Assembly (NCBI RefSeq): GCF_036378875.1 | Contig: NZ_DASUVO010000125.1 | Coordinates: forward strand, 1-64,000 | Direction of reading: 5' to 3' | From: Actinophytocola sp036378875 | Lineage (GTDB): Bacteria > Actinomycetota > Actinomycetes > Mycobacteriales > Pseudonocardiaceae | Length of the DNA: 64,000 bases | The notes under the pieces: generated by a model | Told to the model about the DNA's origin: nothing | What the model saw: the letters and a program-made list of their open reading frames with translations, nothing else | The model's database searches: none | Position numbers and translations under genes: made by a program | Shown: in pieces, positions 41,811 to 51,026 of the stretch | Position numbering within the stretch: position 1 is the stretch's first letter | Layout of the letters: the number at the start of each line of letters is the position of its first letter

Positions 41811-44186
41811 ATGCGAAGAGGCACTCAGTGGGGGGCGGTGCTCGTCGCCGCGGCGACGGTCCTCGCCACGGTATCCAGCATTCCAGCCGGTGCGGCGCAG
41901 CCACGACACGGCTTCGCCGCCGAGATCCGCTATACCGAGTACGGCATCCCGCACATCAAGGCCAGGGATTTCGCCGGGCTCGGTTACGGCTACGGATTCG
42001 CCGCGGCCACCGACAACATCTGCGCGCTCGCGGACACCTACCTGACCGTCGGCGCACGGCGTTCGCGCTTCCTCGGACCGGACGCACCGGGCAACCTGGC
42101 CTTCGGCGGCGGGGCGAACAGCCTCGACAGCGACCTGTACTTCCAGCAGGTCAACGACTCGCGCGTCGTCGAGCGCACCGTCGCGAAACCGCCGCCGCAC
42201 GGTCCCCGCGCTCAGGTGCGTGACGTCGTCCGAGGCTACGTCGCCGGGTACAACCGCTTCCTGCGCGAGGGTGAGATCACCGACCCGGCCTGCCGCGGTG
42301 CCGACTGGGTGCGGCCGATCACCGAGATCGACGTGTACCGCCACTTCTACGCGCTCACCACGCTCGGTGGGGCGGGTGGCGTGGTCGACAGCATCACCAA
42401 CGCGGCTCCGCCGACGGGCCAGAGTGCCCCGGCGCCGATCCCCGCCGACGCGGCCGCACGACTGCTGGACTCCTTGGGGAACAAGGACATGGGCAGCAAC
42501 GCGATCGCGGTCGGCGCGGAGGGCACGGCCAACGGACGCGGTGTGCTGCTGGGCAACCCGCACTACCCGTGGCATGGCGGCCGCCGGTTCTGGCAGTCGC
42601 AGCTGACCGTGCCGGGCGAGCTCGACGTGAGTGGTGGAAGCCTGCTCGGCATTCCGCTGGTCCAGGTCGGTTTCAACCGCGATGTGGCGTGGAGCCACAC
42701 GGTGTCCACGGTGATCCCGTTCGGCCTCTACGAGGTCAGCCTGGTGCCGGGAGACCCGACGAGCTACGTCGTGGACGGCCGCCCGGAGCGGATGACGAGT
42801 CGTCCGGTCGCCGTCCCGGTGCGGAACCAGGACGGCTCGATCGGGACCGTCGAGCGGACGCTGTACTCGACGCGGTACGGGCCGGTCCTGTCGCCCATGC
42901 CAGGCGTCCCGCTGAACTGGACCACCACCAGCGCATACGCGATCCGGGACGCCAACCAGGGCAACATGCGTGGCCTCAACACCTGGTTCGAACTCGGGCG
43001 CAGCCGCGGCACGAAGGACGTGACCGACGCGCTGTCCCGGACGCAGGGCGCGCCGTGGGTCAACACGATCGCCGCCGACCGGTCCGGCCGGGCGCTGTTC
43101 TCGGACATCCAGGTCGTGCCGCACGTGACCGACGAGCTAGCCACCCGGTGCAACACCCCGCTGGGCCAGCAGGTCTTCCCGCGCTCGGGCATCTCCGTGC
43201 TGGACGGTTCGCGCACGGACTGCGCGTGGGGAACCGACCCGGACGCGCTGGTGCCGGGCATCTTCGGCCCGAGCCGGATGCCGGTGCTCACGCGCCGGGA
43301 CTACGTCGAGAACTCCAACGACAGCGCGTGGCTGGCCAACCCGCACCAGCCGATCACCGGCTACCCACGGGTCATGGGTGACATCGGCGAGATCCGGAAC
43401 CCACGCACCCGCATGGGGATCACCGCCGTCGAGGAGAGGCTGGGCACGTTCACCCGCCAGGGCATGCAGGACCTGCTCTTCGCCAACGAGAGCTGGTCCG
43501 GTGGACAGGCGGCCGCCGCGGCCGCCGAGATGTGCGCCGCGTTCCCCGGCGGCCTGGCGCCGACCTCCGATGGCGGCGCCGTCGAGGTCGGCACCGCGTG
43601 CACCGCACTGTCCACATGGGACAGGACGATGAACGTCGACAGCCGGGGTGGACTGCTGTTCGAGCAGTTCTGGCTGCGGGCCAGCGAGATCGACGCCGAC
43701 GACCTGTGGCGGGTGCCGTTCGACGCGGCTGATCCCGTCGCCACACCGAACACGCTGAACACGGCGAACCCGTTGGTGGCACAGGCACTGGGCGACGCCA
43801 TCGCCGAACTGCGGGCGGCGGGCATCGCGCCGGAGGCGCCGCTGGGCGAGAACCACTACGTCGTGCGGAACGGCGAGCGGATCCCGGTACCCGGCGGTCA
43901 CCACGAGCAGGGCGTGCTCAACATGATCATCCCGGGGTGGGACCCGGCGGCCGGCGACGTCGAGGTGGTACATGGGTCGAGCCACATCCAGGTGGTCTCG
44001 TTCACCGGCGGCCAGTGCCCGGACGCGGCGACGCTGCTGACGTTCTCCCAGTCGCCCAACCCGAACTCGCCGCACCACGCCGACCAGACGAAGCTGTTCG
44101 CGAAGCGCGGGTGGGTGACCTCCCGCTTCTGTGAACGGGACATCCAGTCGTCCCCGGAGCTGCGGGTGGTGCGGTTGCGCGGCTGA
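41811..44186 (+). CDS. Secreted penicillin-acylase-family Ntn hydrolase (acylase)
   Basis: 791 residues. A signal peptide (1-28) is followed by a small alpha domain (YTEYGIPHIKARDFAGLGYGYG) and a self-cleavage site, with Gly228 then Ser229 in MGSNAIAVG; Ser229 becomes the N-terminal nucleophile of the beta subunit. Family members of this size include aculeacin A, acyl-homoserine lactone and penicillin V-type acylases. The substrate could be an acylated peptide or signal lactone; the sequence does not decide. Single gene, RNA start not evident. Confidence 0.9.
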   Translation: MRRGTQWGAVLVAAATVLATVSSIPAGAAQPRHGFAAEIRYTEYGIPHIKARDFAGLGYGYGFAAATDNICALADTYLTVGARRSRFLGPDAPGNLAFGGGANSLDSDLYFQQVNDSRVVERTVAKPPPHGPRAQVRDVVRGYVAGYNRFLREGEITDPACRGADWVRPITEIDVYRHFYALTTLGGAGGVVDSITNAAPPTGQSAPAPIPADAAARLLDSLGNKDMGSNAIAVGAEGTANGRGVLLGNPHYPWHGGRRFWQSQLTVPGELDVSGGSLLGIPLVQVGFNRDVAWSHTVSTVIPFGLYEVSLVPGDPTSYVVDGRPERMTSRPVAVPVRNQDGSIGTVERTLYSTRYGPVLSPMPGVPLNWTTTSAYAIRDANQGNMRGLNTWFELGRSRGTKDVTDALSRTQGAPWVNTIAADRSGRALFSDIQVVPHVTDELATRCNTPLGQQVFPRSGISVLDGSRTDCAWGTDPDALVPGIFGPSRMPVLTRRDYVENSNDSAWLANPHQPITGYPRVMGDIGEIRNPRTRMGITAVEERLGTFTRQGMQDLLFANESWSGGQAAAAAAEMCAAFPGGLAPTSDGGAVEVGTACTALSTWDRTMNVDSRGGLLFEQFWLRASEIDADDLWRVPFDAADPVATPNTLNTANPLVAQALGDAIAELRAAGIAPEAPLGENHYVVRNGERIPVPGGHHEQGVLNMIIPGWDPAAGDVEVVHGSSHIQVVSFTGGQCPDAATLLTFSQSPNPNSPHHADQTKLFAKRGWVTSRFCERDIQSSPELRVVRLRG

Positions 44187-44239
44187 CCCACACAGCTCGT
44201 ACACAGGTTCGTCTGAGGTCGCGCACAAGATTGGTTCCT

Positions 44240-44269
44240 ACTGTCCGTTGTCGTTTGTTTCCGGACAGT
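44240..44269. promoter_or_regulatory. Inverted repeat ACTGTCCG-N14-CGGACAGT
   Basis: Perfect 8-bp arms at 44240-44247 and 44262-44269, ending 11 nt before the dioxygenase ATG and partly covering its ribosome site region. It could be an operator or a leader hairpin affecting translation. Confidence 0.45.
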
Positions 44270-44280
44270 GAGGGAGAACC

Positions 44281-45084
44281 ATGCACGACGATGACGTACC
44301 CGTTGGCCGTGTGCTCGGCCGGCGGCAGGCGCTCGCGATTCTCGGTCTGTCGGGAGTGGCGTTGACTGTCGCCGGCGCGGGTACCGCCGCCGCCACCGAC
44401 TGCGGGCCGGTCGACTGCGTTGCCAAGCCCGAGATGACGGAGGGGCCGTACTTCGTCGACGAGGGGCTCAACCGTTCCGACATCCGCAGTGATCCCTCCG
44501 ACGGCTCGGTCTCCGCCGGCACGACGCTGACCATGAACCTGCGCGTGCTGCAGATCAGCGACGGCCGCTGCGCACCGCTCCCGGACGCGGTCTTCGACGT
44601 CTGGCACTGTGACGCGGCCGGCCTCTACTCCGACATCGCCCAGGAAGGCTCTGTCGGGCGGAAGTTCCTGCGTGGCTACCAGGTGACCGACAGAGCCGGC
44701 CGCGTGCGGTTCACGACCGTCCTGCCCGGCTGGTACCGCGGCCGGACGGTGCACATCCACATCAAGATCCGCACGACCGGCACGGACGGCAACCCGTACG
44801 AGTTCACCTCGCAGCTGTACTTCACCGAGGAGTTCAAGGCGAGGTACCTGACCGCCGAGCCGTACGCGAGCAAGGGCATGCCGGACACCACCAACGCCCA
44901 GGACGGTATCTACTCGGCAGGCGGTGTCGGCGACCAGATGCTGCTCCGGCCGAACCGCCGAGGCCGAGGGTACGCGGCGGACTTCGCCATCGGGCTGGAT
45001 CTGTCGGACACGGCGGTCGGTGCTGACGACGGCTTCGGCGGTGGTCCTGGCGGGCCGCCGCCCACGGACCCACCGACTGCCTGA
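44281..45084 (+). CDS. Exported intradiol ring-cleavage dioxygenase
   Basis: 267 residues with a Tat leader (LGRRQALAILGLSG; Arg14-Arg15). The Fe(III) ligands of the catechol/protocatechuate 3,4-dioxygenase family are all in place: Tyr116 in GLYSD, Tyr152, His158 and His160 in WYRGRTVHIHIK. The family opens catechol rings between the two hydroxyls. Secreted members are known in actinomycetes and act on aromatic compounds outside the cell, such as lignin-derived phenols. This would fit the lignocellulose setting (inference). A GGGAGAA ribosome site precedes the ATG. Confidence 0.9.
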   Translation: MHDDDVPVGRVLGRRQALAILGLSGVALTVAGAGTAAATDCGPVDCVAKPEMTEGPYFVDEGLNRSDIRSDPSDGSVSAGTTLTMNLRVLQISDGRCAPLPDAVFDVWHCDAAGLYSDIAQEGSVGRKFLRGYQVTDRAGRVRFTTVLPGWYRGRTVHIHIKIRTTGTDGNPYEFTSQLYFTEEFKARYLTAEPYASKGMPDTTNAQDGIYSAGGVGDQMLLRPNRRGRGYAADFAIGLDLSDTAVGADDGFGGGPGGPPPTDPPTA

Positions 45085-45173
45085 CCCCGAGGACACCGTG
45101 AGTCCCGGCGTCCGCTACCGGAAACAGGGGCCGGGCACGGAAACGCGGGACTCGCGGATGCTCGTGCCGGCGG

Positions 45174-45273
45174 TCACCGTCGTCCTCGGGTGACCGCCGG
45201 TATCGGGCGGCTGTTCTTCGTGATCACCGTTGTCCGCAGGTGACCGCCGGTGTCGGGCGGTTGTTTCCCTTCG
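45174..45273. repeat. 50-bp tandem duplication across the kinase stop codon
   Basis: The 50 bp from 45174 repeat from 45224 with roughly 85 % identity. The right copy encodes the last residues and stop of the CBM2-kinase; the left copy lies just beyond the stop. It looks like a duplication of the gene's 3' end that has since diverged. Confidence 0.65.
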
Positions 45274-46588
45274 CGTTGGCGGTGAAGCCGAAGCTGGTTT
45301 CACCGCCGGTGGGGACGGTGGTGTTCCACTGGGCGTTGGTGACCGTCATCTCGGTGCCGGCCCGGGTGAGGTCGCCGTTCCACAGGTTGGTGATCTGGTG
45401 GCCGTCGGGCTGTGTCCAGCGCACCGTCCAGCCGCTGAGCGTGCTTTCCCCGTCGTTGCGGATGGTCACGGTCGCGTTGTAGCCACCCTGCCACGTCTCG
45501 GCGACCTCGTAGCTGGCCACACAGGTCGGCTCGGCGAGGATCGGTTGCTGTGGCGGCGCACCAGGGGTGCTCGTCCCGGGTTGTTGGGGTGTCGCCGAGG
45601 TCGACTCGCCGTCGGTGATACCCCAGCCGAGCGCGGCGCCGGCCGCGACCAGCGTGACGGCAATGAGCGCGAAGACGACCGTCCGCATCGAGCCGACGCG
45701 CCTGCGCGGTGGGGGCAGCATGATCGTTCCCGTGCGGGCACGCGGCACCGGGAACGGTTCGCCCTCGGCCGCGGCGGCCAGCGCGTCCCGCGCGGTCATC
45801 ATCGAGGGGCGCTGGGCGGGGTCGCGGTGCAGCAGCCACATCACCAGGTCGGTGAGCGGGCCGGTCCGCTCGGGCGGCTTCATCTCACCGGTGGCGACCC
45901 GCAGCAGCAACGCGATCGGGTTGTCGTCGATGCCGAACGGCGGCATGCCCTCAATTGCCGTGTAGAGCGTGGCGCCGAGGGAGAACACGTCCGAGCTCGG
46001 CCCCGCCGGCCCGCCGCTCGCGACCTCCGGGGCGAGGTAGGCGGGTGTGCCGGCCAGGATCCCGGTCGTGGTCACGGTGCCGACGAACGCGGCGCGGGAC
46101 ACGCCGAAGTCGGTGATCTTCGCCGTGCCGTCCTCGTTGAACAGCACGTTCTCCGGCTTGATGTCCCGATGCACGATGCCGGCGGCGTGTGCCTCGGTGA
46201 GCGCGGCGGCGATCTGCGCGCCGATGGCGGCGACCTCGATCGGTGGCAACCCACCCCGCGCGATCATCACCTGGTCGAGGGACGACGAGCGGAGATACTC
46301 CATGATCAGGCACGGCCGGCCGTCGTGTTCCACCACGTCGTGCACGGCGATGGCGTTGTGGTGCCGCAGCCGGGCCGCGATGCGTGCTTCGCGCATCGCG
46401 CGGCTGGTGGCCTCCTCGGACGTCGCGGTGGCCAGTGCCTTGTCGGGTGAGCCCGCGATCAGCAGCTGCTTGACCGCCACCTCGCGGTCCAGTCGCTCGT
46501 CGCGGGCCAGCCAGACGACGCCCATGGCGCCCTGCCCCACGAGAGACACGAGGCGGTAGCGTTCGGCGACCAGCTCACCCTCTTCCAT
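45224..46588 (-). CDS. Transmembrane Ser/Thr protein kinase with extracellular cellulose-binding CBM2
   Basis: 454 residues from the ATG at 46588. The Hanks-type kinase domain (about 10-275) is complete: glycine loop GQGAMG, Lys40, HRD with Asp142, DFG at 160-162 and APE at 186-188. A juxtamembrane linker is followed by one membrane helix (302-322), a Thr/Pro/Gln-rich stalk, and a family 2 carbohydrate-binding module (354-451). The module is bounded by Cys356 and Cys451, with Trp366, Trp387, Trp391 and Trp403. The topology puts CBM2 outside, where PknB-type kinases carry PASTA domains. I infer a sensor that contacts cellulose or xylan and signals inside. No target is identified; a CelR-controlled cellulase cluster lies 11 kb away. 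Confidence 0.9.
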   Translation of the reverse strand: MEEGELVAERYRLVSLVGQGAMGVVWLARDERLDREVAVKQLLIAGSPDKALATATSEEATSRAMREARIAARLRHHNAIAVHDVVEHDGRPCLIMEYLRSSSLDQVMIARGGLPPIEVAAIGAQIAAALTEAHAAGIVHRDIKPENVLFNEDGTAKITDFGVSRAAFVGTVTTTGILAGTPAYLAPEVASGGPAGPSSDVFSLGATLYTAIEGMPPFGIDDNPIALLLRVATGEMKPPERTGPLTDLVMWLLHRDPAQRPSMMTARDALAAAAEGEPFPVPRARTGTIMLPPPRRRVGSMRTVVFALIAVTLVAAGAALGWGITDGESTSATPQQPGTSTPGAPPQQPILAEPTCVASYEVAETWQGGYNATVTIRNDGESTLSGWTVRWTQPDGHQITNLWNGDLTRAGTEMTVTNAQWNTTVPTGGETSFGFTANAKGNNRPTPAVTCGQR

Positions 46589-46702
46589 TGCCTCCACGCT
46601 AGCGCGCCAACGCACGTCGGGATACCGGCACGGCGGTGTGCGGTCGTTGCGCCGAACGGCGGCATCGGTCAGCCCGACCGCCCACCGCATCCACCGCGCT
46701 CG

Positions 46703-49700
46703 TCAACGATGCGCGTGAACCAGTGGCCGGGGTGCGGCCGTCCTGGTGTTTTCCTGGCCGAGTTCCGCCAGATCGGCCAACGTCCCGCGTACCGCACGGG
46801 CGTCCGGCACCCCGAGCCGCTCGTACACCTCGAGGGCTTCACGCAGGTAGGCCGTGCCGGCCCCGGTGTAGCTGTCCCGGATCAGGCAGCGTCCCATTCC
46901 TTCCAGCGCGCGGCCTTCCTCCAGTGCGGCGCCGATGGCACGGGCGAGCCGCAGTGCCTCGTCGTGGTGGCTGAACGAGTCCCCGGCCTCCGGCCAGTCC
47001 CAGGCGAGTCGGCCGAGGTTGTTCAGCGCCGTGACCTGGCCGGTGGGGTCGGGGATACCGCTGCACAGGCTGAGCGCGCGGGTCAGGCTCGCGGTCGCCT
47101 CCTGGTGGTGTCCGGCGAGGTGTTGGACCACGCCGAGGGTGTTGTAGATGTTGGCCTCGCACAGCCGGTCGCCGATCCGGCCGCACAGGGCGAGCGCGTT
47201 CTCGAAGGTGTCGACCGCGGCCGCGTGGTCGCGAGGTGTCCGGTCGCTGTTGAGATACCGGGTCATGGCGAGGCCGCAGAGCGCGTTCGCCTGCCCCTGG
47301 TGGCTGCCGAGCTCGGCGAACAGCGTGTACGCGCGTAGCTCGATGGACACGCCCAGCCCGTACTCGCCGACGATGCGGAGCAGCATGCCCATCCGGCACA
47401 GCGCGTTGGCCTCGCCGCGCTTGTCGCCGATCTCCTCGAACAGCACGAGTGCGCGGGTCAGGCCCCGCATGGCCGGCGAGTAGTCGCCCGCCCGGCCCTG
47501 GACGAACGCGAGATAGCTGACCGCGTCCGCCTCGCCCTGGCGGCAGCCGAGCCGGCGGTACATGGTGAACGCCCGCACCAGGCTTTTCGACGATGACGCG
47601 TGGTCCTCGGTGAGGTGCTGCACGATGCCCAGCCGGTAGTGCGCGGTGGCCTCGCCGAGGTGGTCGCCGATCTCGGTGCAGAGGGCGAGCGCCCGCGTCA
47701 GGTTCCTGGTGGCCGCCGCGTACTCGCCCATCGCGTACTGCACGGCGCCGAGATGCCTGGTCGCCGCCGCTTCGCCCCGCCGGTCGCCGAGGTTGACATA
47801 CAGCCGGTGCGCACGCGTCACGGTGATCATCGCCGACGGGTAGTCGTCGACCATGAGCTGCACGGCGGCGAGGTTGAGCAGACAGATCGCGAGCCCTGGC
47901 AGGTCGTCCTCGCGTTCGGCGGCACGGACGGCGACGTCGTGGATGGTGAGCGCGTCGTCCCAGTGCCCGTACCGGGCAAGGTAGGGATGCAGGGCCGCGG
48001 CGAGCCGAATCGCGTGCCCGTTCCGCTCGTGGCCGCGTGCGTAGTCGACGCACCCGCTCAGGTTGACCCGTTCCCGCGCGAACCACTCGCATGCTTCGGA
48101 CTCCGAGGTGAGGTCCGGTGCGTGGGCGGGTGGCGCGCCGCGGAGCGGTGGCTCTTCCACTGTGGTGTGGTGGGGGAGCAGGCGGGCCGCCGCGGTCGCG
48201 ACGTGGACGTAGTAGTCGAGCACCGGCCCGACGACCGCGTCCCGCCGCTCGTCCCCGGCGAGCAGGGTTTCCGCGTAGTGCCTGATGAGGTCGTGCAGCC
48301 GGTACCGGCCGGGTGACGGTTCCTCGATGAGATGGTTGAGGTACAGGGTCTCGACGAGCCCGTGCGTCGTGTCGAGGTCGCCGCCGCCGAGCGCGGTGGC
48401 CGCGTACAGGTCGAAGTCGACCCCGGGATACAGGGAAAGGCGGCGGAAGAGACGCTGCGCGTCGGCGGGGAGGTCGCGGTAGGACAACCCGAACGCCGCG
48501 ATCACGCTGCGGTCGTCGGCCCGCATCTGTCCGAGCCGGTCGCGGGTGCACACCATCTGTGAGGTCAGGTACCGCACGTCCCAGCTGGGGTGGGTGCGTA
48601 ACCGGCCGGCGGTGAGCACGATCGCGAGGGGCAGGTGGCCGCACAACCGCATCATGTCGGCGATGCGCCTGCGTTCCTCGTCGTCGGCCGTGCGGCCGGT
48701 GAGCCGCAGGAACATCGTGACCGACTGCGCCGGGGGCAGGACGTCGAGAGGCAGCGGCCGCGCGTCCTCCAGCCCGGGCAGCCGTCGCCGGCTGGTGATC
48801 ACGACCTGGCAACCTGGCGCGCCGGGCAACAGCGGCCGGACCTGCTCGTGGTCGGCGACGTCGTCGAGCAGCAGCAGCATCTTCTTGCCGGCGAGCCGGT
48901 CCCGCCACATGCGCGCCCGGTCGTCGAGCGCGGCCGGGACGTGCGGGGCCGCCACCCCGCACGCCAGCAGCAGCGACCCGAGCGCGTCGAGCGGCGTGAC
49001 CGGCTGCTGGCCCGGCGTGTGCCCGCGGAGTTCGAGGAACAGGTGCCCGTCGGGAAAACGGGCGGCGACCTTCTGCGCGACATGCACCGCGAACGCCGTC
49101 TTCCCCACCCCGGGCATGCCGTTCACGACATGGATCGCGGTGGCGTCCTCGCGTGCCTCGACGATCCGCCGCACCAACTGGTGCACCTCGGCGTCGCGGC
49201 CGGTGAACGACGGCACGTCGCGGGGGAGGGTCGACACCGCGGACGCGCTCCAGTGCGTCGCCGTGGCGGTCGGTTCGCGGCGGGGCGCCTGCCGGTTGAA
49301 CACCTTCATCAGCTCCCGGACGCCCATCGGGTTGATCGTGGGCACCAGGTAATGGCTGGCACAATGCGGTTGCAGGTAGAGCGGAATCTCGTCCACCGTC
49401 CGGCCCGGCAGGATCACCGGAAGGATCTTGGGCGTCCACGTGGCCCGGTCGCGGTGCAGGAAGTTCCGCAGCAAAGCGGACTCGGTCTGCACACCCCGGT
49501 GATGATCGGCCGGCACGATTCCGTCACCGGCGGCCCGGTATTCCGGCGACGCGATGACGATGACGTGGTCGGCGTGGGTGAGCTGGTCGATCATCCACAG
49601 CGTCCAGTCGTGCCGCAGGTCGGTGTCCCATTCGTCCACCCGAACGTCCACACCCAGCCGACGCAGCAGGAAACACAGCCTCAGCACCGCCATCCGGTGC

Positions 49701-49774
49701 TGCGGCGTGTCGTGCGCGTACGACACGAAAACCCGGGCCGGCCGACCGCTCGAAGCCATTCCCGTCGAAGCCAT
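46703..49774 (-). CDS. SEFIR - NB-ARC - TPR STAND protein, possible immune sensor
   Basis: 1023 residues from the ATG at 49774 (GGAG 8 nt upstream). A SEFIR domain (about 13-165; RVFVSYAHD, then VDVRVDEWD) leads into an NB-ARC ATPase. The P-loop is GMPGVGKT at 219-226, Walker B LLLLDDV lies near 300-305, then VITSRRRL and GHLPLAI. The rest, from about 560, is TPR repeats of about 40 residues (some nine). SEFIR/TIR effectors on STAND ATPases act in bacterial abortive immunity, often by NAD depletion, with TPRs as the sensing part. That role is inferred. Signal-transduction STAND regulators of Streptomyces (SARP-like) are the alternative, but no DNA-binding domain is present. Confidence 0.88.
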   Translation of the reverse strand: MASTGMASSGRPARVFVSYAHDTPQHRMAVLRLCFLLRRLGVDVRVDEWDTDLRHDWTLWMIDQLTHADHVIVIASPEYRAAGDGIVPADHHRGVQTESALLRNFLHRDRATWTPKILPVILPGRTVDEIPLYLQPHCASHYLVPTINPMGVRELMKVFNRQAPRREPTATATHWSASAVSTLPRDVPSFTGRDAEVHQLVRRIVEAREDATAIHVVNGMPGVGKTAFAVHVAQKVAARFPDGHLFLELRGHTPGQQPVTPLDALGSLLLACGVAAPHVPAALDDRARMWRDRLAGKKMLLLLDDVADHEQVRPLLPGAPGCQVVITSRRRLPGLEDARPLPLDVLPPAQSVTMFLRLTGRTADDEERRRIADMMRLCGHLPLAIVLTAGRLRTHPSWDVRYLTSQMVCTRDRLGQMRADDRSVIAAFGLSYRDLPADAQRLFRRLSLYPGVDFDLYAATALGGGDLDTTHGLVETLYLNHLIEEPSPGRYRLHDLIRHYAETLLAGDERRDAVVGPVLDYYVHVATAAARLLPHHTTVEEPPLRGAPPAHAPDLTSESEACEWFARERVNLSGCVDYARGHERNGHAIRLAAALHPYLARYGHWDDALTIHDVAVRAAEREDDLPGLAICLLNLAAVQLMVDDYPSAMITVTRAHRLYVNLGDRRGEAAATRHLGAVQYAMGEYAAATRNLTRALALCTEIGDHLGEATAHYRLGIVQHLTEDHASSSKSLVRAFTMYRRLGCRQGEADAVSYLAFVQGRAGDYSPAMRGLTRALVLFEEIGDKRGEANALCRMGMLLRIVGEYGLGVSIELRAYTLFAELGSHQGQANALCGLAMTRYLNSDRTPRDHAAAVDTFENALALCGRIGDRLCEANIYNTLGVVQHLAGHHQEATASLTRALSLCSGIPDPTGQVTALNNLGRLAWDWPEAGDSFSHHDEALRLARAIGAALEEGRALEGMGRCLIRDSYTGAGTAYLREALEVYERLGVPDARAVRGTLADLAELGQENTRTAAPRPLVHAHR

Positions 49775-49967
49775 TGTAGAAACTCCCCCACAGCTGCAGT
49801 TGCCCGTTGAGAGCACGACGGCATCTGGTCATGACGGGAACCCGTGGAAATTAACGGAGAATAATCGAACGGTGGGTCAGGACGTCCGGACAACCAAAGG
49901 TCTGACCGTGATCATAAAATAGTGCCGTGATCCAATGAGCCATTCCAGTAGGTCGGCGAGGAGCGTG

Positions 49968-51026
49968 ATGGCGGTGTTGCTGGCGACGCGGGAGCTGCTC
50001 GACAGATACGGCAGCGGTTCGCGGACGGGGATCTCGCGGTTCGAGTCGGCGGTCGTCGACGTGGTGATGCGGTACGGGTCACGATCCGACGCGCAGGCTC
50101 TGCTCCCGGCGTTCCTGGAGGATCCTGAGGCGGGCCATCGGCTGGTTCCGGTGTTCGCCCGGCACGGAGATGTGTCGATGGCCGAGCGTCTGCTGGCCGC
50201 GTGCGTGCTGAACGGACGGTTGCGCGAGGGTATGCCGCCCGAGGTGTTGCACGCGATCGGCTTCCTGGGGTACGAGCCGGCCGAGCGGATGCTGTGGGAC
50301 CACGTCGAAGGCCTGCACTACGAGGCGATGAACGCATGTCTGGGGCTGCTGCATCTGTCGTGTTCTGGCCTGCTCGCCGACATCGGCGAAGCGCTGCGGC
50401 GGCACTTCGGCGCGGCCCTGTTCCCCGAGTTCCTGCCGGTGCTGGCCATCAAGACGGGGGATCCGTCGTGGTTGGGCAAGCTTGTCGAGTGGGGTGAAGG
50501 TGCGGCTTCGACAGACTGCAACGGCGGCCTGATCCTGGGCATCGCGCTGCACGGCGACCGTGCCCGCGCCGAGTTCTTCCGGTTGTTGTGGAGTCCTCGG
50601 TGGGATGCCCACGACGGCGGTACCGCATCGGATCGTTGGGCCTACGCGGGAACCCGCGTACTCGGCCTGACCATGCCGGAGCTGTACACCGACATGGTCG
50701 CCAGGCTGAAATCCGATATCGGCACGTACGACAAGTGGCAGTGCCTCGCGACGTTCGCCGCGCTTCTGGACTACTGGGTCGGCCGGCCGTGGCTCGGCCT
50801 GAACAGTGCACCAGAGCCGACCGAGAACTGCGACGCACTCTGTGACCTGCTGTTCGAGTCGTCCACGCCCGACCGGGACGACTCGCTGATCGGCCTCGCC
50901 AGCGACGTCCTCGACGAGGACGACTACGTACTCGACCGTCTACGCGAGTTGGAGGGCGCACTGGATACACGGGCAAGCTACGAGCTGGAGATCCGAACGC
51001 TCGTGTCACGGGAAGACAAGCGCTAG
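49968..51026 (+). CDS. Hypothetical protein, helical, unknown family
   Basis: 352 residues from the ATG at 49968, preceded by GAGGAG; an ATG at 49935 in frame has no ribosome site. The sequence is all-helical in character with short repeating segments of about 35 residues (for example AQALLPAFLEDPEAGHRL, then MAERLLAACVLNGRLREG), reminiscent of HEAT-like arrays. No signal peptide, membrane helix or catalytic motif is visible. It is divergent from the SEFIR-STAND gene, sharing its upstream region of 193 bp, so a partner role is possible but unproven. It overlaps the convergent kinase gene at the stop codons. Confidence 0.75.
   Translation: MAVLLATRELLDRYGSGSRTGISRFESAVVDVVMRYGSRSDAQALLPAFLEDPEAGHRLVPVFARHGDVSMAERLLAACVLNGRLREGMPPEVLHAIGFLGYEPAERMLWDHVEGLHYEAMNACLGLLHLSCSGLLADIGEALRRHFGAALFPEFLPVLAIKTGDPSWLGKLVEWGEGAASTDCNGGLILGIALHGDRARAEFFRLLWSPRWDAHDGGTASDRWAYAGTRVLGLTMPELYTDMVARLKSDIGTYDKWQCLATFAALLDYWVGRPWLGLNSAPEPTENCDALCDLLFESSTPDRDDSLIGLASDVLDEDDYVLDRLRELEGALDTRASYELEIRTLVSREDKR

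Noticed and set aside
45230..46450. Antisense 406-codon frame over the CBM2-kinase
   Set aside because: Shadow frame of the GC-rich kinase gene, no motif or ribosome site.
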